Source of the DNA: a virus
DNA length: 21,748 nucleotides
Virus record (IMG/VR): IMGVR_UViG_3300009433_001838
Location: 1-21,748 of that record
Strand: one strand, 5' to 3'
In this document: positions 6,096 to 13,302 of the stretch, one piece after another
Numbering within the stretch: the stretch's first letter is position 1
Layout of the letters: every line of letters begins with the position of its first letter
The notes under the pieces: model-generated
Databases searched by the model: none
Seen by the model: only the letters and a program-made list of their open reading frames with translations
Told to the model about the DNA's origin: nothing
Program-made: the position numbers and the translations under genes

Positions 6096-6313
6096 CAGAA
6101 TCCGAAGACACCAAAGAAAAATACACTACCGGAAGTAGCATAAGAGATAACAGCAGCAACAAATCCAAGCATAGCAGTGCGTCCATTCAATTTCTCCGCC
6201 CTTTCGGCATATGACTCATATCCATAACGCTCAGCATCGGTCTGAGAGACATACATCTGGGGTTCTTTAGCGAACAGATTCTGTTGTCCGCGATCGTTCG
6301 TTGTTACAGTCAT
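6095..6313 (-). CDS. hli: High-light-inducible protein (72 residues)
   Basis: The N-terminal half is polar; the C-terminal half is the Hli chlorophyll-binding helix, AERAEKLNGRTAMLGFVAAV followed by ISYATSGSVFFFGVFGF. Glu, Asn-Gly-Arg and Ala-Met-x-Gly-Phe are all conserved. The protein would insert in the thylakoid membrane, bind chlorophyll and dissipate excess energy. A GGAG site precedes the ATG by about five bases, and a perfect sigma70 promoter lies 28 bases upstream, so this is the first gene of the small hli operon. Its TGA overlaps the next ATG. Confidence 0.95.
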   Translation of the reverse strand: MTVTTNDRGQQNLFAKEPQMYVSQTDAERYGYESYAERAEKLNGRTAMLGFVAAVISYATSGSVFFFGVFGF

Positions 6314-6340
6314 GTTACACTCCGTTATAAATCTTTACAT

Positions 6341-6369
6341 ATTATATAGGAAACATAAAGTTTTGTCAA
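6341..6369 (-). promoter_or_regulatory. Perfect sigma70 promoter for the hli operon
   Basis: On the minus strand TTGACA (6364-6369), a 17-base spacer and TATAAT (6341-6346) match the bacterial consensus exactly. It fills the 57-base gap between the upstream membrane-protein gene and hli, giving a leader of roughly 20-25 bases. Host RNA polymerase should use it early in infection. Confidence 0.85.
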
Positions 6370-6370
6370 G

Positions 6371-6580
6371 TCAGTAGTCATCGTTTCTGCCATACCTGGT
6401 ACAGGTCTTTTTATTTTCTGCTGATGATCTACACCACTGTCTCACATAACTATCTGCATCCTGCTCCATAGAGAAGTGGGCATGGTTATGCAGTGTCCCT
6501 ATCAGTGCTATCGTTCCCAGCAACATAAGGGAGGTCAGTGTCCCTGGATTCGTTATGAAAGTTATGAGATACTTTTTCAT
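6371..6580 (-). CDS. Small exported or membrane-anchored protein
   Basis: The 69-residue protein starts MKKYLITFI and has a hydrophobic helix (about residues 13-31, LTSLMLLGTIALIGTL), then a polar His/Asp/Arg-rich tail with two Cys (VRQWCRSS, KKTCTRY). It looks like a one-span membrane protein with a periplasmic domain that could hold one disulfide. Unusually, its ATG follows directly after the T-run of an intrinsic terminator, leaving no Shine-Dalgarno site. A promoter overlapping that terminator could make a very short leader. No family recognised. Confidence 0.65.
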   Translation of the reverse strand: MKKYLITFITNPGTLTSLMLLGTIALIGTLHNHAHFSMEQDADSYVRQWCRSSAENKKTCTRYGRNDDY

Positions 6581-6607
6581 AAAAAAAGGGGATGCCGTCG
6601 CACCCCC
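6581..6607 (-). terminator. Intrinsic terminator of the beta-barrel gene
   Basis: Minus strand: GGGGGTGC, loop GACG, GCATCCCC (8 pairs, one G-T) followed by seven T. It lies 38 bases after the beta-barrel gene stop, and its T-run ends exactly at the ATG of the next gene. Confidence 0.85.
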
Positions 6608-6636
6608 AGTATAACATCTAGATGTTTATGTGTCTA
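6608..6636 (-). promoter_or_regulatory. Near-consensus sigma70 promoter overlapping the terminator
   Basis: Minus strand TAGACA (6631-6636, 5 of 6), a 17-base spacer and TATACT (6608-6613, 5 of 6). The expected start point, about 6601, lies inside the left arm of the terminator stem, so its transcripts would escape that terminator. It would drive the 69-residue gene. The same layout occurs in front of the lysozyme gene. Confidence 0.55.
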
Positions 6637-6645
6637 TATGAACGA

Positions 6646-7011
6646 TCAGAAGTTGTACTTGACGCCCAACTTACCACCCAGACCGAAGTCATCATCGTCT
6701 TCAGCGGTCAGGAAGGAGAGCTCACCATAGACTCCGAGGGCATCGGAAACGGGGACGCCAACACCTGCTTTACCAGAGAACTGGGTGTCAGTTTCTTCAC
6801 CGTCAACAGCGACGATGGCAGGACCAGCCTGGACGTAGTAAGAAGCAGCACCTGCTTCTCCTTCAAAACCTACGTGAAGGTCTGTCGTGGCAGAAGTGTA
6901 GTCATCGCCAACCCAACCAGCATTGGTTTCGACGTTGACGTAGGGACCTGCAAGGGCAGCGCCAGCAGAAGCGAACAGAGCAGCGGAAGCTGCGAATACA
7001 GATTTAAACAT
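6646..7011 (-). CDS. Secreted small beta-barrel-like outer-membrane protein
   Basis: The 121-residue protein has a clear signal peptide (MFKSVFAASAALFASAGAALA) with cleavage after ALA. The mature part consists of alternating strands rich in Gly, Tyr and Val (YVNVETNAGWVGDD, TDLHVGFEGEAG, ASYYVQAGPAIVAVDG, GVYGELSFLTAEDDDD, GGKLGVKYNF). It ends in Phe, the usual outer-membrane beta-barrel signature. About six to eight strands fit a minimal OmpA/OmpX-like barrel. It would be assembled in the host outer membrane, perhaps altering phage adsorption or permeability; that is inference. Its DNA is visibly more GC-rich than its neighbours, compatible with high expression or a host origin. An AAAGG site precedes the ATG, and its own promoter and terminator flank it. 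Confidence 0.85.
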   Translation of the reverse strand: MFKSVFAASAALFASAGAALAGPYVNVETNAGWVGDDYTSATTDLHVGFEGEAGAASYYVQAGPAIVAVDGEETDTQFSGKAGVGVPVSDALGVYGELSFLTAEDDDDFGLGGKLGVKYNF

Positions 7012-7032
7012 TTGTTTTACCTTTAGTTACTT

Positions 7033-7074
7033 GCGGAATGGATACCCGCAGATGAATAGGGACTCGACTGTCCC
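7033..7074 (-). other. Two small hairpins in the beta-barrel gene leader
   Basis: The leader contains GGGAC/GTCCC around a six-base loop (7059-7074) and GCGG/CCGC around a nine-base loop (7033-7049). Both would sit in the roughly 100-base 5' untranslated RNA made from the promoter at 7117-7150. They may stabilise the message; no known riboswitch is recognised. Confidence 0.35.
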
Positions 7075-7116
7075 GTGTTATGAATACCCTTTGTTATTTT
7101 ATGACAAAAGGTTAAG

Positions 7117-7150
7117 TATTTATACTACTCGAAGTTTCGTAGTATGTCAA
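7117..7150 (-). promoter_or_regulatory. Composite promoter: T4-type late box plus -35 and dyad
   Basis: Minus strand: an exact TATAAATA (7117-7124), the late-promoter box of T4-like phages, is preceded by TTGACA (7145-7150) whose TGA is the stop codon of the last glycan gene. Between them lies an inverted repeat (7123-7144), TACTA-CGAA / TTCG-AG-TAGTA with a two-base loop. A sigma70 reading (TTGACA, 17 bases, TAGTAT) is also possible but weaker. The dyad could act as an operator or as a weak end to the glycan operon. It drives the secreted beta-barrel gene. Confidence 0.65.
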
Positions 7151-7980
7151 GTGGGTGGGGTTTCACTACCTTGTTGTTGTGAGTGATGGGTAACCCTACC
7201 CAAATATGGGTCATAGTTCATCCAGTCTCCAATATTAACACTGGCACCTTGTTGTTGCCAATAGTTTGTGAGAGCAGCATGAGGACCCTGATGAAAGACC
7301 CCAATATGTTCTTGATGAATCGTAGAACCGAATTCCAGATTATACAAGAACAATGGAATGGTATAAGTCTTTCCAGTTTCCAAAATTACATCTTCGGAAA
7401 CTGCTCTGGGAACGACTCCGTTATCCAGTTTGTATTTGTCACCACGGATGTGATGCTTGATTATTTTAGCAGCATGGTGGCGAGAAATCAAGTAGGCAGC
7501 AGCAGAAAAATCATTGATAAATTTCAGATGCAGTTTAACGTGAATGTCTCCCGTTGTGATCGTGGTCATCTGAACACAGTCCCAGTCATAGGGAAGGTAT
7601 CCAATAAACTCACGCCAAGTGAAATTCCAATACTTCACTGTGAAGAAGTCTACATCATCTTCAAGAATCATGCAATACTCATCATCAGTCTCCTCATAGA
7701 AGTGCTTAATTGCCTTGAGATGCGACATACAACATCCCAACTCAGCAGGACTGACGTTATCAGGAACCTTACCCTTCAGATGCTCAGAAGGATCATCCTC
7801 CCTAGCATCGTATCCAGCAATTCTAGTATGGGTTTTAATATCCCAATACTTAAACTGCTCCTCCATGAAGAATCTCCGATTCTCATCGGCATCTAGATTC
7901 AACCAATAGATTGCGGGGAGTCCTTCTAGTTTATGGGTGGACTTATTCTTGTCCATCTTACTAAATTCGTGTCCATCCAT
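7147..7980 (-). CDS. Glycosyltransferase family 25-like protein
   Basis: The 277-residue protein carries the marks of the GT25 (LPS beta-galactosyltransferase type) fold. The N-terminal strand is LPAIYWLNLDADENRR (about residue 21-36), then ELGCCMSHLKAIK and the acidic metal-binding motif CMILEDDVDF, then a SAAAYLISRHHAAKI segment. It would transfer a sugar from a nucleotide donor to a glycan in the cytoplasm; no membrane span is seen. The C-terminus has a Gln/His-rich tail. The start may be the ATG at 7980 (overlapping the previous gene by 20 bases) or one at 7956, after the previous stop. It is the last gene of the 15-gene glycan operon. Confidence 0.85.
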   Translation of the reverse strand: MDGHEFSKMDKNKSTHKLEGLPAIYWLNLDADENRRFFMEEQFKYWDIKTHTRIAGYDAREDDPSEHLKGKVPDNVSPAELGCCMSHLKAIKHFYEETDDEYCMILEDDVDFFTVKYWNFTWREFIGYLPYDWDCVQMTTITTGDIHVKLHLKFINDFSAAAYLISRHHAAKIIKHHIRGDKYKLDNGVVPRAVSEDVILETGKTYTIPLFLYNLEFGSTIHQEHIGVFHQGPHAALTNYWQQQGASVNIGDWMNYDPYLGRVTHHSQQQGSETPPT

Positions 7981-8761
7981 CGGGCGTTACGTCTTTTGTA
8001 TCGTGAATTTTTGTATAACCCTCAGCACCAAACCACTGACGGGGAGCAATTACTTTCTTATCTACATTAGCAGAGAGCCATGCCCCCCACCAAGAGAAAG
8101 TAGAATTAGCAATGATGAAATCCTCACAAAGAGACATCAAACACAGGTCAAGACGATTGTCTTCGTTCTCAGAAATCATAAAATTATTTCCTGAGAAGAG
8201 TTCTTGCTCACTACACCATGCAGGATCATCAGAGAAAACAATCACATTACGATATACCTCAAAGTTCGACAATGCTTTCTTGTAATAATCAAGAGTACAT
8301 GGAGGATGATTAGCAGAGTTAGTCACATAATCAGTGCGGCGAACGTGCAATGCAATGGGATTCTCTACATCCTCCATCATTTCCTTACAAGGATTCAAAA
8401 TCGCATCCTTAAAGGTAAAGTCTTGACGAATCTCATCTTCAATGTGCTTGAAGTATTTTTCTGTCTGGAAGTATCCCTGCAAAACTACATCATCAGGACA
8501 CTGGTCAAACAACTCCTTGTCAAAGTGAAAGTGTCTTTCAGCAAGAGTAGGTGCCTCATATATTCCAGTCCTAACTTTCAGATCGAAAGAGTCAAATAAC
8601 TCTGTCCGAAGCATGTTTCCAATACCATCATCCATAAAGTTAGTATGATATGAAATCATATAATCATATCCATGATGCCTAGCAATGCCCTTTAGAGAGG
8701 CATACTGGAACATCTGATTGGCAAGTCTGCCCATTCGTCCAAGATTATTAAATCCAATCAT
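7961..8761 (-). CDS. GT11 alpha-1,2-fucosyltransferase-like protein, copy 1
   Basis: The 266-residue protein has the full set of GT11 motifs: GRLANQMFQYASLKG (about 11-25), HVRRTDYV (GDP-sugar-binding HxRRxD), FSDDPAWCSEQ, and DFIIANSTFSWWGAWL. It should transfer L-fucose (or a related GDP-L-sugar such as colitose or L-galactose) to a galactose-like acceptor. It has a second, diverged copy at 13990-14847. The start overlaps the upstream gene by four bases (ATGA). No membrane segment, so it acts on a cytosolic acceptor. Confidence 0.92.
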   Translation of the reverse strand: MIGFNNLGRMGRLANQMFQYASLKGIARHHGYDYMISYHTNFMDDGIGNMLRTELFDSFDLKVRTGIYEAPTLAERHFHFDKELFDQCPDDVVLQGYFQTEKYFKHIEDEIRQDFTFKDAILNPCKEMMEDVENPIALHVRRTDYVTNSANHPPCTLDYYKKALSNFEVYRNVIVFSDDPAWCSEQELFSGNNFMISENEDNRLDLCLMSLCEDFIIANSTFSWWGAWLSANVDKKVIAPRQWFGAEGYTKIHDTKDVTPDGWTRI

Positions 8762-9579
8762 TCGACTTTTGCTTTCTGAGTTTTAAGGTACTCCTGTGCA
8801 TCATAATAGTCGGAAAGTTCTTGAGTGTCAAACTTAAGAATCATCTCATACAGGTTTTTATTGTTTTCAATATATGGGTTGGTAAACCAGGAGTTAGGAG
8901 TTCTCTCATGCTCCATATGATAGACGTTTCCATCATATCTACCAACATTATATCCAAGGAGTTTGAATCGATGATACCTTTCATTATCTTCATACCCGTA
9001 GGCAATGAAGTTCTCATTCTCTAGACCACCTTGAATATATTTTTTAGTAGAATAGAACTGACAGAATCCATACTTAGCATCATATACTTTAGATTGCTCT
9101 AAAAGAATACTCAGATCGTAATCGTTGTTAATGAACCTAGAGACTAAATCATCGTCAGTGAAGATCTGATATTGCCAATTACCATCACCATAAGGATAGA
9201 CCATATCATAGGTGCCATCCAAGATCATCTCTTCACATTTTTGGTAGGATTCAAGGGGGAGAAGAATGTCACAGTCATAATTAACGACAACAGGAGTCTT
9301 TGTCATCATCACCATATCATTGAGAAGTCTAGTTCTATGGAAGAACTGATCATTGTTCTTCTCAAAGACATGAATCAATCGCTTACACTTCTCTTCACCT
9401 ACACACTCTTTAATTTGAGATAGTGCAGATGCCTCAAAAGCAGACTCCGAGTCTGACTCTTTGATAATAAGAGTGCAGTCAGTATTATCAAGAAGATATA
9501 TCGAACTGACCACCACGTTTCGCAATCGATCAAAAGATTCGATTCGTAGTGGCACGATAAAGGTAGTATTACTCAGCAT
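8758..9579 (-). CDS. GT-A glycosyltransferase (GT2/GT7-like)
   Basis: In this 273-residue protein the N-terminus (TTFIVPLRIESFDRLRNV) starts a GT-A nucleotide-binding fold. NYDCDILLP supplies the D-x-D metal site. The C-terminal block FIAYGYEDNERYHRFKLLGY followed by VYHMEHER resembles the galactosyltransferase/GalNAc-transferase C-terminal domain (Glyco_transf_7C), in which the E-D pair contributes the catalytic base. The substrate is not predictable. It overlaps the upstream GT2 gene by 11 bases and the downstream GT11 gene by four, so the three are co-translated. Confidence 0.85.
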   Translation of the reverse strand: MLSNTTFIVPLRIESFDRLRNVVVSSIYLLDNTDCTLIIKESDSESAFEASALSQIKECVGEEKCKRLIHVFEKNNDQFFHRTRLLNDMVMMTKTPVVVNYDCDILLPLESYQKCEEMILDGTYDMVYPYGDGNWQYQIFTDDDLVSRFINNDYDLSILLEQSKVYDAKYGFCQFYSTKKYIQGGLENENFIAYGYEDNERYHRFKLLGYNVGRYDGNVYHMEHERTPNSWFTNPYIENNKNLYEMILKFDTQELSDYYDAQEYLKTQKAKVE

Positions 9580-10306
9580 AGTCTCTTGTCTCCTTGTGCT
9601 TTTCAGTTACGTATTCTAACTCCTTAGCGTTTGCTTGCCAAGACCCATCAGGGTGTTCGCAGATAATATCTAGTTCCAAATTAGATGAAACTCTATAATC
9701 CCCTTCTCTACTACAAACACAGATGTCATCAATAATATCAGGCATACCATGAAAATATCTCATCCTATGATAGAACTCTGTGTCCATCAACATCTTACAT
9801 TCAGGGTCAAAGTATTCTAGGCACTCTCTTCTCAATGCAACAATAGAAGGTCCACCCATAAAGTTCTGTCCCTCTAAAAGATGTTCAGACCAACGTGGAA
9901 CCATGGGACGATAGAAGTTTTGTCCATCAGACGTATGAGAGAATCCTGTCACTATCCATGAGCATTCACTCTCAGTGAATCGATTACGAATCTTTTCCAA
10001 CGCAGCATCGTCAGTGAACAAATCATCCTGGAACATAATTTTAATCAGGTCACCAGAGCAATACTTTAGTGCGTTGTTAGTGTTAGCAGGACCGTTCCCT
10101 CTATCATAAAAGTTTCTAATGTATGTTACAGGAAAAGTACTGGAATACTTATCGCATACATTAAGAATGTCATTGTTTTGTGATTGATCAGAAACAACAA
10201 CCTCTACATCTCTATATGTCTGGTTACTAATAGTATCAAACATCTCGGTAAGAAACTTTGCACCAAGACCACTCATACCATAAGCAGGGATAGCAATAGA
10301 AATCAT
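9569..10306 (-). CDS. Glycosyltransferase family 2
   Basis: The 245-residue protein is a typical inverting GT2 enzyme. It has MISIAIPAYG at the start, NQTYRDVEVVVSDQSQN, GNGPANTNNALKYCSGDLIK, and the metal-binding MFQDDLF around residue 93-99. Later DTEFYHRM resembles the D-x-x-F acceptor-site region. It is cytosolic and shows no membrane helices, unlike lipid-linked GT2 enzymes. The donor and acceptor are unknown. It overlaps its upstream neighbour by four bases (ATGA). Confidence 0.9.
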   Translation of the reverse strand: MISIAIPAYGMSGLGAKFLTEMFDTISNQTYRDVEVVVSDQSQNNDILNVCDKYSSTFPVTYIRNFYDRGNGPANTNNALKYCSGDLIKIMFQDDLFTDDAALEKIRNRFTESECSWIVTGFSHTSDGQNFYRPMVPRWSEHLLEGQNFMGGPSIVALRRECLEYFDPECKMLMDTEFYHRMRYFHGMPDIIDDICVCSREGDYRVSSNLELDIICEHPDGSWQANAKELEYVTEKHKETRDYAE

Positions 10307-11175
10307 CTTAATGCTGTCCCAACTCTCTTTGCCATCCTTAGGAAAGTACTCTGTTTACCCGTGTCAAAGGGGTTAGATAATGATAAAAGAATAAAGTCTA
10401 CCACTGCTTCCTTGACATGTTCTGCACCTCTCTCAACATTGAATACAGAGTGCCTACCATCATCATCGGTGTATGGATGATGCCATTCTCCTTCAGGAAT
10501 ATACTTCTCAGTTTTATGGACCTTCTGATAAGAGAATGCGTTAGGTAACTCATTAAACCTTGCTTCAGTATCAGGGTCATCAGAACATACAAAGAACTTC
10601 TTATCACCTGTTTTTGCAACTGTCTGAATCCAGTGGTCAACATCAAACGATTCGATGTTTACAAAATCAGTCATACGAAGATGAATACCATAGTAACCCT
10701 GCCGCAATTCATTTTCATCCAAGAACTTACCAACAGTGGCAAGAACATCGTCACTAAATTTAAGGTCTCTAATAGTCTTCTTGATTTCCTCCTCAGGAAT
10801 CCAATCATATAGCAAAGGAGTGTAATAGAAGATTGGGTTATCCGAAGAGTTTACAAAGTTTCGGAATGACTCAACATTCATATTACTTGGTTCCATCCTA
10901 CCAGGACTTCTAAAGAACTGTAGATAGGATGCGTCACATGAGAGAAGACTATATTGTTCTCCAATAGGATAATATTCTCTAATGTTTGTATCAGTTGCCT
11001 CAAGATCATTTTCTCTGGAGAAAAGTTCATAGAACCTTGCTCTACACATATTTGTGCTAGGCCAACTTACCGTGACTGGTAGATTACACAGTCTCGCTAG
11101 TGTAATGCCACCAATCAAACCACTATATCTGTTACCAAAACTGCCATCGCAGCATACATGAAAATGTTTCATCAC
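10303..11175 (-). CDS. Fucosyltransferase-like GT-B protein (NodZ/GT23-like fold)
   Basis: The 290-residue protein begins HFHVCCDGSFGNRYSGLIGG, a loop resembling the GDP-binding entry of fucosyltransferases. It then shows GYYGIHLRMTDFVN (a H-x-R-x-x-D variant of the GDP-fucose site) and KKFFVCSDDPDTEARF, the usual later strand. Overall order matches GT11, GT23 and NodZ-type enzymes, but it is distinct from the two GT11 copies, so the exact family is uncertain. It would use a GDP-L-sugar donor made by the same operon. It overlaps the end of the interrupted methyltransferase by four bases. Confidence 0.75.
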   Translation of the reverse strand: MMKHFHVCCDGSFGNRYSGLIGGITLARLCNLPVTVSWPSTNMCRARFYELFSRENDLEATDTNIREYYPIGEQYSLLSCDASYLQFFRSPGRMEPSNMNVESFRNFVNSSDNPIFYYTPLLYDWIPEEEIKKTIRDLKFSDDVLATVGKFLDENELRQGYYGIHLRMTDFVNIESFDVDHWIQTVAKTGDKKFFVCSDDPDTEARFNELPNAFSYQKVHKTEKYIPEGEWHHPYTDDDGRHSVFNVERGAEHVKEAVVDFILLSLSNPFDTGKQSTFLRMAKRVGTALR

Positions 11176-11966
11176 TCACTCAGGTCATCAATGTAAAATG
11201 CTTCTGTCTCTTTTTGGAAGTAACCAAGGACTCTATTTCTGTCTTCAAAAATGTCAGACCAGTCATCAATATTCTCTTTATAGTTCTTCTTTTTCTTGAT
11301 ATGAACTGTAGTCAGTCCCCAGGATTCAGGACGATGAAGTACAGAAATGTAATCATCTTCATAAGTAAATCCTTCGTTACCATGCTTATCAAACAGTTCA
11401 GTGATTCCAAAGAAGCGACCTACTGCAACCTCAGGACGATCCCACTGAATACCGTTCTCCTTAACTTCAGGAACCCAGGTAAGGTCATGCATTCCTGCTG
11501 GCCAGTTAGTATCATGGAAGACAATATATCCATCCTCCTCCATATGATCCCACCAATTATAGAGTTCTGATGCAACCTGAGCAGCAACGTGAATAGAATC
11601 TACAAATAGAAGTTTTACAGTACCATACTCTTCAGTATCCCATGCCTTACCGACACTAGAACTATCACCCTGAATTATTTTATAAGTTGGATATTCGCCA
11701 AGGTCAAATCCAAGACGCCTGAACTAAGTATCAACTCCATAGACAGTGTTGTTTCTCTCTACAGAATCATAAGTCATGGTAAGAGAAGACACGCCATAGT
11801 CAACCCCAAGGTCAACAAAGACATTATTCTCTCCACACTTGTCTACTACTCTTGCAAGTTGATAGAGGTTTGTTCCAAGGTTACTAAAAACAAAATTCTC
11901 TTCCGTTGAGAAGTTCCATCCACCATAGTTACCGGCACGAATGCCTTTTCCAATCGTTACTGTCAT
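11172..11966 (-). pseudogene. SAM-dependent methyltransferase interrupted by an in-frame TAG
   Basis: One continuous frame from the ATG at 11966 (two bases after the previous stop) would encode 264 residues but has a TAG at codon 81 (11724-11726). Before it are NVFVDLGVDYGVSSLTM (SAM-binding motif I region) and VYGVDT (end of the second strand). After it, in the same frame, follow FRRLGFDLGEYPTYK, IIQGDSS, VKLLFVDSIH and HMEEDGYIVFHDTNWP, as expected for a class I methyltransferase of the Methyltransf_24 kind. No frameshift is needed. A Trp codon (TGG to TAG) at this site would fit, as Trp often follows this strand. It may be a recent nonsense mutation, a sequencing error or readthrough. A sugar O-methyltransferase is the likely original role. 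Confidence 0.8.
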
Positions 11967-11967
11967 G

Positions 11968-13302
11968 TCAGAATCCAATTTTTTCGTTTTCACAGAAGGG
12001 GTAATTATTTTTAGTCAGATAATTATAAAGAACTGATTTATATTTGGAGTTTTTTAACTCAGGAGTAAGCGAAAGAAACTCTTGTACGACATATTTATCC
12101 AGGTATGGATATCTGGTCTCAAGACCAAAAGACCCTGCGACGTGTTCTTCCTTTGCGATGTATGTTTCTTGTGAACTACCATAAAAAGATGCCCAAGGAA
12201 AAATAGTTGAAAGGTCATCAGGAAATAGTCCACCAAAGTTACTGTGAGAATACTTTTTAGTCCCACCGAAACCGTAGTCTGAAAACAATTCATCTGCTCC
12301 AGAACCAGAGAGATAGATTTTTCTTTCATCTTTTTTTGCCAAAGTGCAGACAGCAACTAAACTTCCTGCTCCATGGTCATCCTTAATGTTCATATGATAT
12401 TCATTATAGTCACTGGAACTAGAATGAACAGTATTCTTAAATGGTTCTACTTTATCAATCAGATACTTGGTAAGTAACTGGCGACCAGGACCATACTCAT
12501 CGATAGTAAACTTTTCATACTGAGATTCGCCACTGATAAGGTCATGTCTACCAGTAAGCACAGGCATATTCTCAGTGCCAGTGATACTGTATGCTTTATA
12601 TGGGATGTCTTGCCGTCTCAATTCACATGCAATAGAACCACTATCGTATCCACTAGAGAGTCCGATAAAGATTTTCTCTCGAATACCCTTAGTCCTCTTA
12701 CGAATGGACTCCGCAAACGCAGTATTCCAATCATCAAAGGTAGTCTTATTCTGAGTCAAATCAAACTTAAACACTGGACCTTGGTCCAAAACCTTCAGAG
12801 TGTCCATGTCAAGGAGCATCCTGGTGTTTGCAGGTATCTTCTTGATATCAGTAAACCCAAGGGCAAGCAGGGCAGACTCAAAGGTCGCTACACCAATCTT
12901 ACCTCCATTGATAGCATACCAAATCGGTTTAGTGGCGAAGACATCTGACGATAAAACAATACGTTCGTTCGCATAATCCACAAGGCAAATTGCAAACTCA
13001 CCATCCAACATATTTGGAAAGTGAAATCCATGCTGCAGATACTTTGGAATAATACATTCACCATCGGAGTTGTAGTGCTCCATGGCGTTGTAAATCTCTC
13101 CATTGTATACACATGCAATTTGCCTCTCCTCATTGAGGAAAGGTTGTGGAGTGAACTCACCACTAATACTAAGAAGATTATGGACAAATGTATATTCACC
13201 AACTTCTACAACGTTAGTACTGTCTGGTCCACGATCTTCCATGTATCGGTTTACATAGTCAAGATCTTCTATTTCTTTATTCGTAAAAAGAAAACTACAC
13301 AT
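11968..13302 (-). CDS. asnB: Asparagine-synthase-like glutamine amidotransferase
   Basis: The 444-residue protein has both halves of glutamine-hydrolysing asparagine synthases. The N-terminal nucleophile is Cys2 (MCSFLF), with RGPDS (24-28), VYNGEIYN (65-72) and DGEFA (100-104). The ATP pyrophosphatase domain has LSSGYDSGS (215-223) and LSGSGADELFSDYG. It is shorter than typical AsnB (about 550-620 residues). Within a sugar operon such proteins may amidate a uronic acid or similar carboxylate rather than make asparagine; this is inference. Supplying asparagine to the infected cell is the alternative. The start overlaps the previous gene by eight bases. Confidence 0.85.
   Translation of the reverse strand: MCSFLFTNKEIEDLDYVNRYMEDRGPDSTNVVEVGEYTFVHNLLSISGEFTPQPFLNEERQIACVYNGEIYNAMEHYNSDGECIIPKYLQHGFHFPNMLDGEFAICLVDYANERIVLSSDVFATKPIWYAINGGKIGVATFESALLALGFTDIKKIPANTRMLLDMDTLKVLDQGPVFKFDLTQNKTTFDDWNTAFAESIRKRTKGIREKIFIGLSSGYDSGSIACELRRQDIPYKAYSITGTENMPVLTGRHDLISGESQYEKFTIDEYGPGRQLLTKYLIDKVEPFKNTVHSSSSDYNEYHMNIKDDHGAGSLVAVCTLAKKDERKIYLSGSGADELFSDYGFGGTKKYSHSNFGGLFPDDLSTIFPWASFYGSSQETYIAKEEHVAGSFGLETRYPYLDKYVVQEFLSLTPELKNSKYKSVLYNYLTKNNYPFCENEKIGF

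Noticed and set aside
7123-7144. Intrinsic terminator for the glycan operon
   Set aside because: A good inverted repeat exists but it is AT-rich with a bulge and is followed by TAAATA rather than a T-run; treated as part of the promoter/operator instead.
7183-7896. Long plus-strand open frame of 237 codons opposite the GT25-like gene
   Set aside because: It is antisense to a gene with clear glycosyltransferase motifs, has no motif of its own and its composition is that of a shadow frame. Similar shadows occur along the whole glycan operon.
11172-11543. Separate 123-residue gene starting MEEDGYIVFHD
   Set aside because: Its start lies within the continuing methyltransferase frame, without a Shine-Dalgarno site. 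It is better explained as the downstream part of the interrupted methyltransferase.
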